From Nakamurella aerolata (GTDB lineage: Bacteria; Actinomycetota; Actinomycetes; Mycobacteriales; Nakamurellaceae), in the NCBI RefSeq assembly GCF_013002705.1, contig NZ_JABEND010000010.1, positions 90,370-154,369 of the forward strand: a stretch of 64,000 nt of DNA, given 5' to 3'. The notes beneath the pieces are model-generated. The model had not been told where the DNA came from and did not search any database. It was given only the letters and a program-made list of their open reading frames with translations. A program made the translations under genes and the position numbers. Shown here one piece after another: positions 53,318 through 62,891 of the stretch (the first letter of the stretch is position 1; every line of letters begins with the position of its first letter).

Positions 53318-54805
53318 ATGAGCCCGACCAGCGCGGTGATCGGCGTCGACATCGGAACCTCGAGCAGCAAGGGCGTGCTGGTCGACTTGGCGGGGAACGT
53401 GCTGGCCAGCGCCACCCGTGAACACCAGGTGCAGCGGCCGCACTCCGGGCAGGTCGAGATGGACGGCGCCATCTGGTGGGACGAGTTCGTCGCCATCACC
53501 AAGGATCTGCTCGATGGTGGCGACGCCGAAGTGATCGCGGTGGGGGTGTCCGGGATGGGGCCGTGCGTGCTGCTGACCGACGACGCCGGCACACCGGTAC
53601 GGCCGGCCATCCTGTACGGGGTCGACACCAGGGCCGGCGAGCAGATCGACCGGCTGAACCAAGAACTGGGCGCCGACGCGATCGTGCAACGAGGCGGCTC
53701 GGCGCTGTCCAGCCAGGCCGCGGGGCCGAAGATCGCCTGGGTGGCCGACAACGAACCGGACGCGTTCGCCAGGGCCAGGAAGTTCTTCATGCCGAGCAGC
53801 TTTCTGGTGCATCACCTCACCGGCGCCTACGTGCTCGACCATCAGTCCGCCAGCCAGTCGACGCCGCTCTACGACACCTCGGCCGCCGCCTGGTACCAGC
53901 CGTGGTGGGACGCGATCTGCCCGGACATCTCCCAGCCCCAGCTGTGCTGGTCCGACGACGTCGTGGGTACGGTGACGGCCGAGGCGGCGGCGGAAACCGG
54001 TCTGCCGCAAGGTATTCCGGTGGTATGCGGCACCATCGACGCCTGGAGCGAGGCGATCAGCGTCGACGCCCACAACGTCGGTGACCTTTTCCTGATGTAC
54101 GGCACAACGTTGTTCATGATCAATACCGTCGCGGAGACGTTGCGGCACAACGTGATGTGGGGGACCGTCGGCGCGTTCGACGGCACCCGCAACCTGGCCG
54201 GCGGCATGGCCACCTCTGGTGCGATCACCGGCTGGCTCCGGGAACTGTACGGCGATCCCGATTACGGCACGCTGGTTCGGGAGGCCGGTGAGAGTGCGCC
54301 GGGCGCCAACGGTCTGCTGCTGCTGCCGTACTTCGCCGGGGAGCGCACCCCGATCAACGACCCGGACGCCCGCGGCGTTGTCGCCGGCCTGACCCTCTCG
54401 CACACGCGCGGCGACCTGTACCGAGCGGCGCTGGAGGGCACCGCCTTCGGCGTCCGGCAGAACATCGAGGCCTTTCTGGATGCCGGCGGCCGCATCGACC
54501 GGGTGGTGGCCGCCGGCGGCGGCACCCAGGGTGATCTGTGGACGCAGATCGTCTCCGACGTCACCGGTCGGCCACAGGAACTGCGCCGCACCTCCATCGG
54601 CGCGTCCTACGGCATGGCCTACCTGGCGGCCAAGGCGGCGCGTCCGGACGACGCCGCCGTCACCCTCGACCGCTGGAACCCGGTGGATCGGGTGGTGCAG
54701 CCCAATACCGAGCTGAGCGAGCGGTACCAGCGGCTGTACGAGCTGTACCAACAGCTCTACCCGGCCACCAAAGACATCCAGCACGCGCTGGCCGAGATGC
54801 AATAG
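53318..54805 (+). CDS. FGGY-family carbohydrate kinase
   Basis: 495 aa. VIGVDIGTSSSKGVLVD (phosphate 1), GVSGMGPCVLLTDDAGTPVRPAILYGVDTRA, CGTIDAWSEAIS, MYGTTLFMIN, and the FGGY signature-2-like end YRAALEGTAFGVRQNIEAF with AAGGGTQGDLWTQIVSDVTG. It resembles xylulokinase-type kinases, but the exact sugar cannot be named. ATG 53318 with GAAAGGA upstream. No transporter or isomerase gene sits beside it, so the pathway stays open. Confidence 0.9.
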   Translation: MSPTSAVIGVDIGTSSSKGVLVDLAGNVLASATREHQVQRPHSGQVEMDGAIWWDEFVAITKDLLDGGDAEVIAVGVSGMGPCVLLTDDAGTPVRPAILYGVDTRAGEQIDRLNQELGADAIVQRGGSALSSQAAGPKIAWVADNEPDAFARARKFFMPSSFLVHHLTGAYVLDHQSASQSTPLYDTSAAAWYQPWWDAICPDISQPQLCWSDDVVGTVTAEAAAETGLPQGIPVVCGTIDAWSEAISVDAHNVGDLFLMYGTTLFMINTVAETLRHNVMWGTVGAFDGTRNLAGGMATSGAITGWLRELYGDPDYGTLVREAGESAPGANGLLLLPYFAGERTPINDPDARGVVAGLTLSHTRGDLYRAALEGTAFGVRQNIEAFLDAGGRIDRVVAAGGGTQGDLWTQIVSDVTGRPQELRRTSIGASYGMAYLAAKAARPDDAAVTLDRWNPVDRVVQPNTELSERYQRLYELYQQLYPATKDIQHALAEMQ

Positions 54806-54829
54806 GCGAGCGGCGACAGCACGGCACAG

Positions 54830-54868
54830 ACCGGCGCCGGGCCCGACAGGTTCGGACCCGGCGCCGGT
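54830..54868. terminator. Hairpin with T-rich tail after the sugar kinase
   Basis: ACCGGCGCCGGG (54830-54841) pairs with CCCGGCGCCGGT (54857-54868), followed by GTTTCGTTTCGTT. The tail is on the plus strand, so it mainly terminates the kinase transcript. Confidence 0.85.
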
Positions 54869-54895
54869 GTTTCGTTTCGTTGCGACCGCTGTGCG

Positions 54896-55369
54896 TCAGC
54901 GGCAGTGCACCCAGGCTCCGCTGCCGTTCCAGTACTCGACCCCGCTGACCTTGATGGAGCCGTAGAACCAGACGCATTTGCGGTCGGTGCGCGTCTGGTA
55001 GGCGCCACCCGCGTAGTTCGGGTAGGTGCCGTAATCCTTGGAGTAGCCGTCGCCACGGGTCAGGCGCTTGTTGCCGTCACGGTCCACCCACAGCTCGGCC
55101 ATCGTGGCGGGGCTGCCGGTGCCGTTGCGGGTGATCACACAGTTGGTCCCGCCGTTGGCCCGCGAGTACCACAGCTCGACCTGACCGAGCCGGACGTTGC
55201 CCTTCATGATCGGCTTGACCTCAAGCCGCGAGCCGTAACACCCCGCGTCACGGACCGTGCCGACCTTCTGGATGGTGCCGGCCGACGCGGGCGCGGCCGT
55301 TGCGGCCATCCCCCCGGCCACCGTGAGCGCCAGTACCGCGGCGGTGATGCTCTTGCGAACGACAGACAT
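54896..55369 (-). CDS. Small secreted Cys-containing protein
   Basis: 157 aa. Signal peptide (VRKSITAAVLALTVAGGMAA, cleaved near ASA). The mature part has four Cys (DAGCYGS, TNCVI, RKCVWF, WVHCR), Trp/Tyr-rich strands (LGQVELWYSRANGG, AELWVDRDGNKRLTRGDGYS) and a pattern of disulfide-bonded beta structure. It weakly recalls small actinobacterial secreted proteins of the DUF2690 type, without a secure match. ATG 55369 with AGGAGG upstream. A single-gene transcript facing the kinase terminator. Confidence 0.75.
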   Translation of the reverse strand: MSVVRKSITAAVLALTVAGGMAATAAPASAGTIQKVGTVRDAGCYGSRLEVKPIMKGNVRLGQVELWYSRANGGTNCVITRNGTGSPATMAELWVDRDGNKRLTRGDGYSKDYGTYPNYAGGAYQTRTDRKCVWFYGSIKVSGVEYWNGSGAWVHCR

Positions 55370-55721
55370 CGCTGTCCTCCTTTGTCCGGGACCGCCCGGC
55401 TGGGGCGATCCCCTTGGTGCCACCGGATGGTGACGCCCGTTCGATGCGTGGGTCGGGCCGGTGGTTCTGCGCGCCGTGCGAGATTGCCGCGAGGATGCCG
55501 GTGCCCCGCGGGCGGGGAGCTTCGCCCGGTGCCCAAGCGGGACGAGGGAGTTTCGCCCAGTGAGACGAATGCGGGTGGGTTCGGGCCGCTCGGCTACGGT
55601 TTGTGGCACTGCGGTCGGCAGGCCGGCTCGACGCTGAGCGGCCAGCCGGCCGCGTTGTTGCGTCAGTGTTGGTGGTAGCGGCCGTGTTGGCACGCTGCTC
55701 CGGTGAAGTGAGGGAGCCGGC
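55370..55721. other. Divergent intergenic region upstream of pyc, no gene seen
   Basis: About 350 nt between two divergent genes. The frames give no conserved protein. It should hold the promoters of the secreted-protein gene and pyc. Near its right end the AGTGAGGGAG at 55707-55716 serves as pyc ribosome site. Confidence 0.5.
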
Positions 55722-58700
55722 ATGTTCTCGAAGATTCTGGTCGCCAACCGCGGCGAGATCGCGATCCGCGCCTTCCGGGCCGGTTATGAGCTGGGCGTCA
55801 CCACGGTGGCGATCTACCCCTACGAGGACCGGGCCTCCACCCACCGGCAGAAGGCCGACGAGGCTTATCAGATCGGCGAGCCGGGTCACCCGGTGCGGGC
55901 CTACCTCGACGTCGACGCGGTGGTGCGGGCCGCGGTGGAATCCGGCGCCGACGCCGTCTATCCCGGGTACGGATTCCTCTCCGAGAACCCGCAGCTGGCG
56001 CAGGCCTGTGCCGACGCCGGCATCACTTTTATCGGGCCGCCCGCGGACGTGCTGGAGATGGCCGGCAACAAATCACGAGCGGTGGCCGCGGCCCGCGCCG
56101 CCGGCATCCCGGTGCTGGAATCCTCGGCGCCGTCCGCCGACGTGGACGAGCTGATCGCGGCCGCCGAGCAGATCGGGTTCCCGGTGTTCGTCAAGGCCGT
56201 CGCCGGCGGCGGCGGCCGCGGGATGCGTCAGGTGAACGAGCCGGCCGAACTGCGCGAGGCGCTCGGCACCGCCATGCGGGAGGCCGAATCGGCGTTCGGT
56301 GATCCGACGGTTTTCCTGGAACGCGCGGTGGTGAACCCGCGGCACATCGAGGTGCAGATCCTCGCCGACGCCACCAACCGCACCGCCGACAGCCCCGACA
56401 GCAGTGCCGGCACCGAGGGCGGCGCAGGCACCGGTGTGATCCATCTGTACGAGCGGGACTGCTCGGTACAGCGGCGGCATCAGAAGGTGGTCGAGGTCGC
56501 CCCGGCGGTCGGGCTGGATGATGAACTGCGGCAACGTATCTGCGCCGATGCGGTCGCCTTTGCCAGGCACATCGGTTACGTCAACGCCGGTACCGTCGAG
56601 TTCTTGCTGGACTCCAGCGGCCGGCACGTCTTCATCGAGATGAACCCGCGCATCCAGGTGGAGCACACCGTCACCGAGGAGGTCACCGATGTCGACCTGG
56701 TCTCCAGCCAGATCCGCATCGCTGCCGGCGAAACGCTGGAAGACCTTGGCCTGACGCAGGACTCGATCACCGTCAACGGTGCGGCGCTGCAGTGCCGGAT
56801 CACCACGGAAGACCCGGCCAACGGGTTCCGCCCCGACACCGGGAAGATCAACACCTACCGCTCGCCTGGCGGCGCCGGCGTCCGCGTCGACGGCGGAACC
56901 GTGCACGCCGGCGCCGAGGTCAGCGCGCACTTCGACTCACTGTTGGTCAAGCTCACCTGCCGCGGCCGCGACTGGAAGCAGGCCGTCACCAGGGCGCGGC
57001 GCGCCCTCGCCGAGTTCCGGATCCGTGGCGTGGCAACGAATATCCCGTTCCTACAGGCGGTGCTGGACAACCCTGATTTCGCTGCCGGCGGCGTCACCAC
57101 CAGTTTCATCGCCGACCATCCGCAGCTGCTCACCGCCCGCACCTCGGCAGACCGCGGCACCAAGCTGCTCACCTTCCTTGCCGACGTCACGGTGAACCAG
57201 CCACACGGCGCGGCACCCAGCACGCTCATCGACCCGCTGAGCAAACTCCCAGCACTGGCCGACGGACCGCCCCCGGACGGCAGTCGGCAGTTGCTGCAGC
57301 AGCTGGGCCCCGAGGGGTTTGCCGCGCAACTGCGGCAGGGCAACGCCGTCGGTGTCACCGACACCACCTTCCGCGACGCGCACCAATCGCTGCTCGCCAC
57401 CAGAGTGCGCACTCGCGATCTGCTGGCCGTGGCACCAGCGGTCGCCAAGCTCACCCCGCAACTGCTGTCGGTGGAAGCCTGGGGCGGAGCCACCTACGAC
57501 GTCGCGTTGCGGTTCCTCGCCGAGGACCCGTGGGAGCGGCTCGACCAGCTGCGTGCCGCGATGCCCAACATCGCCCTGCAGATGCTGCTGCGCGGGCGAA
57601 ACACGGTGGGCTACACGCCTTATCCCACCGCCGTCACCGACGCGTTCGTCGCCGAGGCGGCGTCGGCCGGCATCGACATCTTCCGGATCTTCGATGCGCT
57701 CAACGACATCGAGCAGATGCGCCCGGCGATCGACGCGGTGCGCGGCACCGGAACCGCCGTCGCCGAGGTCGCGCTGTGCTACACCGGCGACCTGTCCGAC
57801 CCTGACGAAAAGCTGTACACCCTCGACTATTACCTGCGCCTCGCCGAGCAGATCGTCGCCGCCGGCGCACATGTGCTGGCCATCAAGGACATGGCCGGCT
57901 TGTTGCGAGCGCCGGCCGCCCGCACGCTGGTGACGGCGCTGCGCGACCGGTTCGACCTGCCGGTGCACCTGCACACCCACGACACCCCGGGTGGCCAGCT
58001 GGCCACGCTGCTGGCGGCCATCGACGCCGGGGTGGACGCGGTGGACGCGGCCAGCGCACCGATGGCGGGCACCACCAGCCAGCCGCCGCTATCGGCGCTG
58101 GTGGCGGCGACCGACCACACCGACCGCGCCACCGGGCTGTCGCTGCGGGCGGTGAACGACCTTGAGCCGTACTGGGAAGCGGTCAGGGCGATGTACGCAC
58201 CGTTCGAGTCCGGGCTGCGCTCACCCACCGGGCGGGTGTACCGGCACGAGATTCCCGGCGGGCAGCTGTCCAACCTGCGCCAGCAGGCCATCGCGCTCGG
58301 ATTGGGAGGCAAGTTCGAGCAGGTCGAAGACATGTACGCGGCGGCGGACACGATGCTCGGACACCTGGTGAAGGTGACACCGTCGTCGAAGGTGGTGGGC
58401 GACCTGGCCCTGCAACTGGTCGGCGCGGGCGTCGACCCGAAGGAGTTCGAGGCCGACCCCGGCCGCTTCGACATCCCCACCTCGGTGATCGGATTTCTGC
58501 ACGGCGAGCTCGGCGACCCGCCCGGTGGCTGGCCGGAACCGTTCCGCAGCAAGGCATTACAGGGCCGCAGCTGGCAGGCACCGAGCGCCGAGCTGTCCAC
58601 CGAGGACGCGCAGGCGCTGGCGGACAACCCGCGGCCGACGCTGAACCGACTGCTGTTCCCCGGGCCCACCAAGGAGTTCCAGGGCAACCGCAGCGAGTAC

Positions 58701-59156
58701 GGCGACACCTCGGTGGTGCCGACCGCGGACTACCTGTACGGGTTGCGGCCGGGAGCCGAGCACGAGTTGCAACTGGAACGCGGGGTGCGGTTGTACGTCG
58801 GCCTGGAGGCGATCGGCGAGCCGGACGAGCGTGGCATGCGATCGGTGGTCACCACCCTGAACGGGCAGCTGCGGCCGTTGCAGATTCGCGACCGCTCGGC
58901 GTCGAGCAACGTTCCGGTGGCCGAAAAGGCCGACGCCGGCAACCCGAACCACGTCGCCGCCCCGTTCGCCGGGGTGGTGACGCTCACCGTCGGTGAGGGC
59001 GAGCAGGTTGATGCCGGCGCCACTGTGGCGACCATCGAGGCGATGAAGATGGAGGCGGCCATCACCGCGCCGCGCGCCGGAACCGTTGCCCGGGCTGCTA
59101 TTTCACCGGTGCAGCAGGTGGAGGGCGGCGACCTGGTGCTGGTGCTGGTGGACTGA
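55722..59156 (+). CDS. pyc: Pyruvate carboxylase
   Basis: Biotin enzyme that makes oxaloacetate from pyruvate, ATP and bicarbonate. 1144 aa. Biotin carboxylase domain first (FSKILVANRGEIAIRAFRAG, AVAGGGGRGM, EMNPRIQVEHTVTEE), then the carboxyltransferase barrel (VTDTTFRDAHQSLLATR, RGRNTVGYTPYP, IFDALND, HTHDTPGGQLAT), then the biotin carrier domain with EAMKMEAAI (Lys carries biotin). A Ser/Asp/Gly-rich insertion (NRTADSPDSSAGTEGGAG) lies within the ATP-grasp domain. The recG-pyc-rsmD-coaD neighbourhood is that of mycobacteria. Confidence 0.97.
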   Translation: MFSKILVANRGEIAIRAFRAGYELGVTTVAIYPYEDRASTHRQKADEAYQIGEPGHPVRAYLDVDAVVRAAVESGADAVYPGYGFLSENPQLAQACADAGITFIGPPADVLEMAGNKSRAVAAARAAGIPVLESSAPSADVDELIAAAEQIGFPVFVKAVAGGGGRGMRQVNEPAELREALGTAMREAESAFGDPTVFLERAVVNPRHIEVQILADATNRTADSPDSSAGTEGGAGTGVIHLYERDCSVQRRHQKVVEVAPAVGLDDELRQRICADAVAFARHIGYVNAGTVEFLLDSSGRHVFIEMNPRIQVEHTVTEEVTDVDLVSSQIRIAAGETLEDLGLTQDSITVNGAALQCRITTEDPANGFRPDTGKINTYRSPGGAGVRVDGGTVHAGAEVSAHFDSLLVKLTCRGRDWKQAVTRARRALAEFRIRGVATNIPFLQAVLDNPDFAAGGVTTSFIADHPQLLTARTSADRGTKLLTFLADVTVNQPHGAAPSTLIDPLSKLPALADGPPPDGSRQLLQQLGPEGFAAQLRQGNAVGVTDTTFRDAHQSLLATRVRTRDLLAVAPAVAKLTPQLLSVEAWGGATYDVALRFLAEDPWERLDQLRAAMPNIALQMLLRGRNTVGYTPYPTAVTDAFVAEAASAGIDIFRIFDALNDIEQMRPAIDAVRGTGTAVAEVALCYTGDLSDPDEKLYTLDYYLRLAEQIVAAGAHVLAIKDMAGLLRAPAARTLVTALRDRFDLPVHLHTHDTPGGQLATLLAAIDAGVDAVDAASAPMAGTTSQPPLSALVAATDHTDRATGLSLRAVNDLEPYWEAVRAMYAPFESGLRSPTGRVYRHEIPGGQLSNLRQQAIALGLGGKFEQVEDMYAAADTMLGHLVKVTPSSKVVGDLALQLVGAGVDPKEFEADPGRFDIPTSVIGFLHGELGDPPGGWPEPFRSKALQGRSWQAPSAELSTEDAQALADNPRPTLNRLLFPGPTKEFQGNRSEYGDTSVVPTADYLYGLRPGAEHELQLERGVRLYVGLEAIGEPDERGMRSVVTTLNGQLRPLQIRDRSASSNVPVAEKADAGNPNHVAAPFAGVVTLTVGEGEQVDAGATVATIEAMKMEAAITAPRAGTVARAAISPVQQVEGGDLVLVLVD

Positions 59157-59225
59157 GCCACGCGGCACCGGGTTGAGCACCGCGGGCCCGGCCCCGCGTG
59201 GCAACGGTGCTGCGTGCCGGCCGGC

Positions 59226-60395
59226 TCAGCCGGCAAGCGGGCCGATCCGGAACGACCGCAGGATCTGGCCGGCGATCCCACCGCCGCCGTGCTGGGCCGT
59301 GAACGCCTGGGTGGCATCGGTTCCGCAGATCGACAGGATGCGCTCCGGGCCGCCGGGGTGCCGGTTGATCCAGGACGTGAGGTCGTACACCTGCCCGTCG
59401 ACGGCGGCCCAGCACGACGCCGCGGAGCGGTGTCCAGCGACCTGATCCATGGTGATGCCGGCGGCCGCAGCCGTCGGGCTGGCGGTGCTCGGGCGGGTCG
59501 TCCCGGCGCCTGGGCGCGGAGCTCCAGCTCTGGGGGTAGCCGTGCTGGTGGTGGACACGGTGCTGGTGGTGGACACGGTGCTGGTGGTGGACACAGTGCT
59601 GGTGGGGGACACGGTGCCGGCGGTGGACGTGCTGGAGGTTGCCGCCGCCCGGGATGACGGTGCGGCACTTGAGGTTTGCGCGGAACCGGAGCTTGCTGCG
59701 GTGCTGGAGCTGGGTGCGGTGCTGGAGCTGGGTGCGGTGCTGGCGCTGGGTGCGGTGCTGGAGCTGGGTGCGGTGCTGGCGCTGGGTGCGGTGCTGGCGC
59801 TGGTTGGGGTGCCGGGGACGGGTGCGGTGCCGGCCTGCGCCGGCGCGGGATCGGCCGGGAACGCCACGGTCGCGGCCCAGGTGCGCTGTGCGCCGCTATG
59901 GCCGGTCAGGATCACTAGCACGACGGCCGCCACCCCCAGTGCGGCACACGTCAACGAAACAACGGTCAGGGCAACGCGATCGCGACGCGAAGGCCTGGCC
60001 CGATCGGCGTCACCCGCGGCCGGCGCCGGCCGGCGTGCGTCGCTGCGCCGGACCAGCAGCAGCCACCCGATCGTGCCGAGTGTCAGCAACCCGACCACCA
60101 CGAAGGTGGCGTTGCCGTACCTGGCATGCACGCCGGGAGCCCCGACGTACCGCTGCAGCTGTTCGCCGGATTGTTTGGCCATCAGGGTGCCGATGCCGCC
60201 GACGACCATCGCGGCCGTCACCAGCGTGGCGTAGCGCCGCCGGTGCCGTGGAAAGACCGTCAGGGCAATGAGTCCGAGGGCGGCGAGCGGCACCAACACC
60301 ACAACGAAGTGCACCACAAGTGGATGCATGGGCAGGCCCATCACGGTGTCGAACATGCTGCTGCTCGACCGTGTACCGCTCGGTGTGGGGTTCAC
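59226..60395 (-). CDS. DUF2231 membrane domain fused to a cytochrome b5-like domain
   Basis: About 389 aa. N-terminal DUF2231 part with four hydrophobic helices (GLPMHPLVVHFVVVLVPLAA, YATLVTAAMVVGGIGTLMA, TFVVVGLLTLGTIGWLLL, VALTVVSLTCAALGVAAVV). Then a long Ser/Thr/Ala/Pro linker coded by 18-nt repeats, then a cytochrome b5 fold: MDQVAGHRSAASCWAAVDGQVYDLTSWINRHPGGPERIL with the first haem His in HPGG and the second in AFTAQHGG. It should present a haem domain outside the membrane, perhaps for electron transfer. GTG 60395 has AAAGG upstream; ATG 60356 is the alternative. Confidence 0.85.
   Translation of the reverse strand: MNPTPSGTRSSSSMFDTVMGLPMHPLVVHFVVVLVPLAALGLIALTVFPRHRRRYATLVTAAMVVGGIGTLMAKQSGEQLQRYVGAPGVHARYGNATFVVVGLLTLGTIGWLLLVRRSDARRPAPAAGDADRARPSRRDRVALTVVSLTCAALGVAAVVLVILTGHSGAQRTWAATVAFPADPAPAQAGTAPVPGTPTSASTAPSASTAPSSSTAPSASTAPSSSTAPSSSTAASSGSAQTSSAAPSSRAAATSSTSTAGTVSPTSTVSTTSTVSTTSTVSTTSTATPRAGAPRPGAGTTRPSTASPTAAAAGITMDQVAGHRSAASCWAAVDGQVYDLTSWINRHPGGPERILSICGTDATQAFTAQHGGGGIAGQILRSFRIGPLAG
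59542..59613 (+). repeat. 18-nt x4 repeat coding part of the b5 linker
   Basis: GTGCTGGTGGTGGACACG in four tandem copies (the last two with one change each). On the coding (minus) strand it gives the hexapeptide VSTTST-type repeats of the linker. In frame, so copy-number changes would only alter linker length. Confidence 0.9.
59701..59808 (+). repeat. 18-nt x6 repeat coding part of the b5 linker
   Basis: GTGCTGG(A/C)GCTGGGTGCG in six tandem copies, the last degenerate. On the coding strand it gives the (A)PS(S/A)STA-type hexapeptides. It is a second independent repeat expansion in the same linker. Confidence 0.9.
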
Positions 60396-60765
60396 GAAGG
60401 CACCTTTCGTTGCCGCCTCGACGGCTCGGCCTCGACGGTTCGGCCTCGACGGCTCGGCCCGGTCGCTGCGCGCCGCGCTGACCCCGGCGATGACCATGAG
60501 CTCGCCTGCGAGTTCAACTGGTTGTCACAGGGTTGTTCGTGGCACTCGGCCCGCAGGACGGGTGCGGACCTCAGGCTCGGCCCTGCCGCTCGCCAGGCCC
60601 CGCCGCTCGCCAGGCCCTGCCGCTCACCAGGACCGGTCGCGATGCTCGGGCCCGGCGACCAACCCGGGGCGCGGCGGCGATCCCGATGCGGCACCGGCCG
60701 CGCCCGATGCGCACTGGTCGCGCCCGATGCGGCACCGGCCGCGGCCCGGCTGGGATGCTGGTGCG
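60396..60765. other. Intergenic region between the b5 gene and rsmD, with 17-nt repeats
   Basis: No gene seen. CCCTGCCGCTCGCCAGG recurs three times with one or two changes at 60581, 60598 and 60615, and a looser repeat GATGCGGCACCGGCCGCG follows at about 60693 and 60737. The rsmD start is inside the right end of this repeat-rich stretch. Confidence 0.6.
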
Positions 60766-61404
60766 GTGACACGCATCGTCTCCGGCCGGTGGAAAGGCCG
60801 CACGCTGGCAACGCCGAGCGGATCGGTGACCCGACCCAGTTCGGAGAAGATGCGGGCTGCGCTGGGCAATGCGTTGACCGCTGCCACCGACCTTGACGGT
60901 TTGACGGTGCTTGACCTCTACGCCGGCAGTGGAGCGCTCGGCCTGGAGCTGTTGTCAAGGGGAGCCGGCAGGCTGACCTGCGTCGAGGTCGATCGGAAGG
61001 CACTGGAATCGTTGCGCCGCAACGTATCCGATCTCCGGGCCGGTGCCGAGGTGGTGGTGGTGCCCGGCAAGGTGGAGACCGTGCTCGGACAGTTGCCGGC
61101 GGCGGCCTTCGACATCGTCGTCGCCGACCCGCCCTACGCATTGACCAATGACGACCTGCGCAGGGTGCTGGCGCTGCTGGTGCCGACGCTGCGTCCGGGC
61201 GCCGACGTCGTGGTGGAACGCGCGGCCAGGGCCGGTGCACCGCCGTGGCCGCCGGAGCTGGAACCCGGGCGCGGCAAGACTTATGGCGACACCGCACTCT
61301 GGTACGCGGTGCTAGCGTCCGCGCCACCGACCGATCCGTCGGCGGCTCCGCCCCGACCCCGAACCGATCCACCACCGCCCCGACAGCATGGGAGTGCCTC
61401 GTGA
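60766..61404 (+). CDS. rsmD: 16S rRNA guanine-N2 methyltransferase RsmD
   Basis: Methylates G966 (E. coli numbering) of 16S rRNA. 212 aa. TRIVSGRWKGRTLATPSG, RPSSEKMRAALGNAL, the SAM motif LTVLDLYAGSGALGLELLSRGA, and the catalytic DIVVADPPYAL. The last ~30 residues are a Pro-rich tail. GTG 60766 starts the conserved part; the open frame upstream lies in repeats. Its stop overlaps the coaD start (GTGA). Confidence 0.95.
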   Translation: MTRIVSGRWKGRTLATPSGSVTRPSSEKMRAALGNALTAATDLDGLTVLDLYAGSGALGLELLSRGAGRLTCVEVDRKALESLRRNVSDLRAGAEVVVVPGKVETVLGQLPAAAFDIVVADPPYALTNDDLRRVLALLVPTLRPGADVVVERAARAGAPPWPPELEPGRGKTYGDTALWYAVLASAPPTDPSAAPPRPRTDPPPPRQHGSAS

Positions 61405-61931
61405 GCGACCCGCAGCGCAATTCTTCACCGACCCGGCCGGCGGGACCGGGAACCGACGTCGTGGCGGTCTGTCCCGGCTCGTTCGACCCGCCGACGCTGG
61501 GGCATCTGGACATCATCGAGCGCACCGCCCGGCTGTTCGCCGAGGTGCGGGTGGCGGTGCTGCGCAATCCCGACAAGCACTCGCTGTTCAGCGTCGACGA
61601 GCGGATGGAACTGCTGCGGCAGGCCCTCGCCCAGCTGCCCAACGTCGTTGTCGACTCCTTCGACGGGCTGCTGGTGGATTACTGCCGTGACCGCGGGGTG
61701 AGCGTCATCGTCAAGGGCCTGCGGGCGGCGTCCGACTTCGACTACGAACTGCGGATGGCCCAGATGAACACCGGCCTGACCGGCGTCACCACCATGTTCC
61801 TGCCGACCGCGCCGCAGTACGCGTTCGTGTCGTCATCCCTGATCAAGGTGGTGGCGCGCGGCGGCGGCGACGTGTCGCCGTACCTGCCCGAGCAGGTACT
61901 GACCGCGCTGCGCGGCAAACTGGCGCGCTGA
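61401..61931 (+). CDS. coaD: Phosphopantetheine adenylyltransferase
   Basis: Fourth step of coenzyme A synthesis. 176 aa. VCPGSFDPPTLGHLDIIERTARLF holds the TxGH nucleotide motif, VIVKGLRAASDFDYELRMAQMN is the pantetheine/phosphate region, and VSSSLIKVVARGGGDVSPYLPEQV is the end. An extra ~20 residues precede the fold (SDPQRNSSPTRPAGPGTD). GTG 61401 overlaps rsmD by four bases; this pair is widely conserved. Confidence 0.96.
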   Translation: MSDPQRNSSPTRPAGPGTDVVAVCPGSFDPPTLGHLDIIERTARLFAEVRVAVLRNPDKHSLFSVDERMELLRQALAQLPNVVVDSFDGLLVDYCRDRGVSVIVKGLRAASDFDYELRMAQMNTGLTGVTTMFLPTAPQYAFVSSSLIKVVARGGGDVSPYLPEQVLTALRGKLAR

Positions 61932-62138
61932 CCACCCCGCCGTCCGGCCGCGCCGACCGTCGGGCGGGCCGATCCAAAACCGGACACCCGGGTGTGGCAG
62001 CGCGGCTGTGGCCGCACCGATTGGCAGACTGAGCACGTCTGCTGAACCCTTGGGCTCTGCCGCCACCCCGGCCGGAGCCCCGAGCCCTAGCGGCGGCGGC
62101 AACCCGTGCCGCCGCCGAATGTGATGGAGGAACCCACC

Positions 62139-62870
62139 GTGTACCGGGTGTTCGAAGCGCTCGACCAGCTGGTCACCATCGTCGAGGAGGCACGCGGCGT
62201 TCCGCTGTCGGCGTCCTGTGTCGTGCCCCGCGGTGACGTGCTTGACCTGCTCGACGATGTCCGCGATGCGCTTCCTGGCGAGGTGGACGACGCGCAGGAT
62301 GTGCTCGACCACCGGGACAAGCTGATCGCCGACGCCGAGGAGTCCGCGGCCAAGACCATCGCGGACGCGCAGGCCGAGGCCGACCGGCTGGTGGCCGCGG
62401 CACGGGCTCAGGCGTCCAACACCGTGGCCGGCGCCAATGCCGAAGCCGAGCGCACCGTCGGCGAGTCGACCGCGCGTGCCGAGTCGATCCTGCAGCGCGC
62501 GCATGCCGACGCCGAGCGCGCCGTGCAGGCCGGCCGGGAGCAGCACGACAGCCTGGTGGAGCGTGGGCAGCGTGAGCAGGAGCGGCTGGTCGGGGCCGGT
62601 GAGGCCGCCCAGGAGCGCAGCATTGCCGACGGCCGTGCCGAGCAGGCCCGCCTGGTCAGCGAGCACGAGGTGGTGCGGGCCGCGCATGTGCAGTCCGCCG
62701 AGATCATCGACAGCGCCCACGCCGAGGCCGACCGGTCGCGGTCCGAATGCGACGGCTACGTCGACAACCAGTTGGCGGGGCTTGAGGAGACGCTCACCAA
62801 GACCCTGCGTACGGTTTCCCGTGGTCGCACCTCGCTGCGCTCCGGGTCGAGAGCGGAGTTCAGGGACTAA
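62139..62870 (+). CDS. sepIVA: DivIVA-like coiled-coil protein (SepIVA type)
   Basis: 243 aa. It begins with VYRVFEALDQLVTIVEEARGVPLSASCVVPRGDVLDLLDDVRDALP, the conserved start of mycobacterial SepIVA (septation regulator). A long Ala/Glu/Arg coiled coil follows (AQAEADRLVAAARAQASNTV, RAHADAERAVQAGREQHDSL). It probably works in cell division or polar envelope assembly. GTG 62139 has ATGGAGGAA upstream. Confidence 0.88.
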   Translation: MYRVFEALDQLVTIVEEARGVPLSASCVVPRGDVLDLLDDVRDALPGEVDDAQDVLDHRDKLIADAEESAAKTIADAQAEADRLVAAARAQASNTVAGANAEAERTVGESTARAESILQRAHADAERAVQAGREQHDSLVERGQREQERLVGAGEAAQERSIADGRAEQARLVSEHEVVRAAHVQSAEIIDSAHAEADRSRSECDGYVDNQLAGLEETLTKTLRTVSRGRTSLRSGSRAEFRD

Positions 62871-62891
62871 CAGCACGGAACTGAGGTCGGG

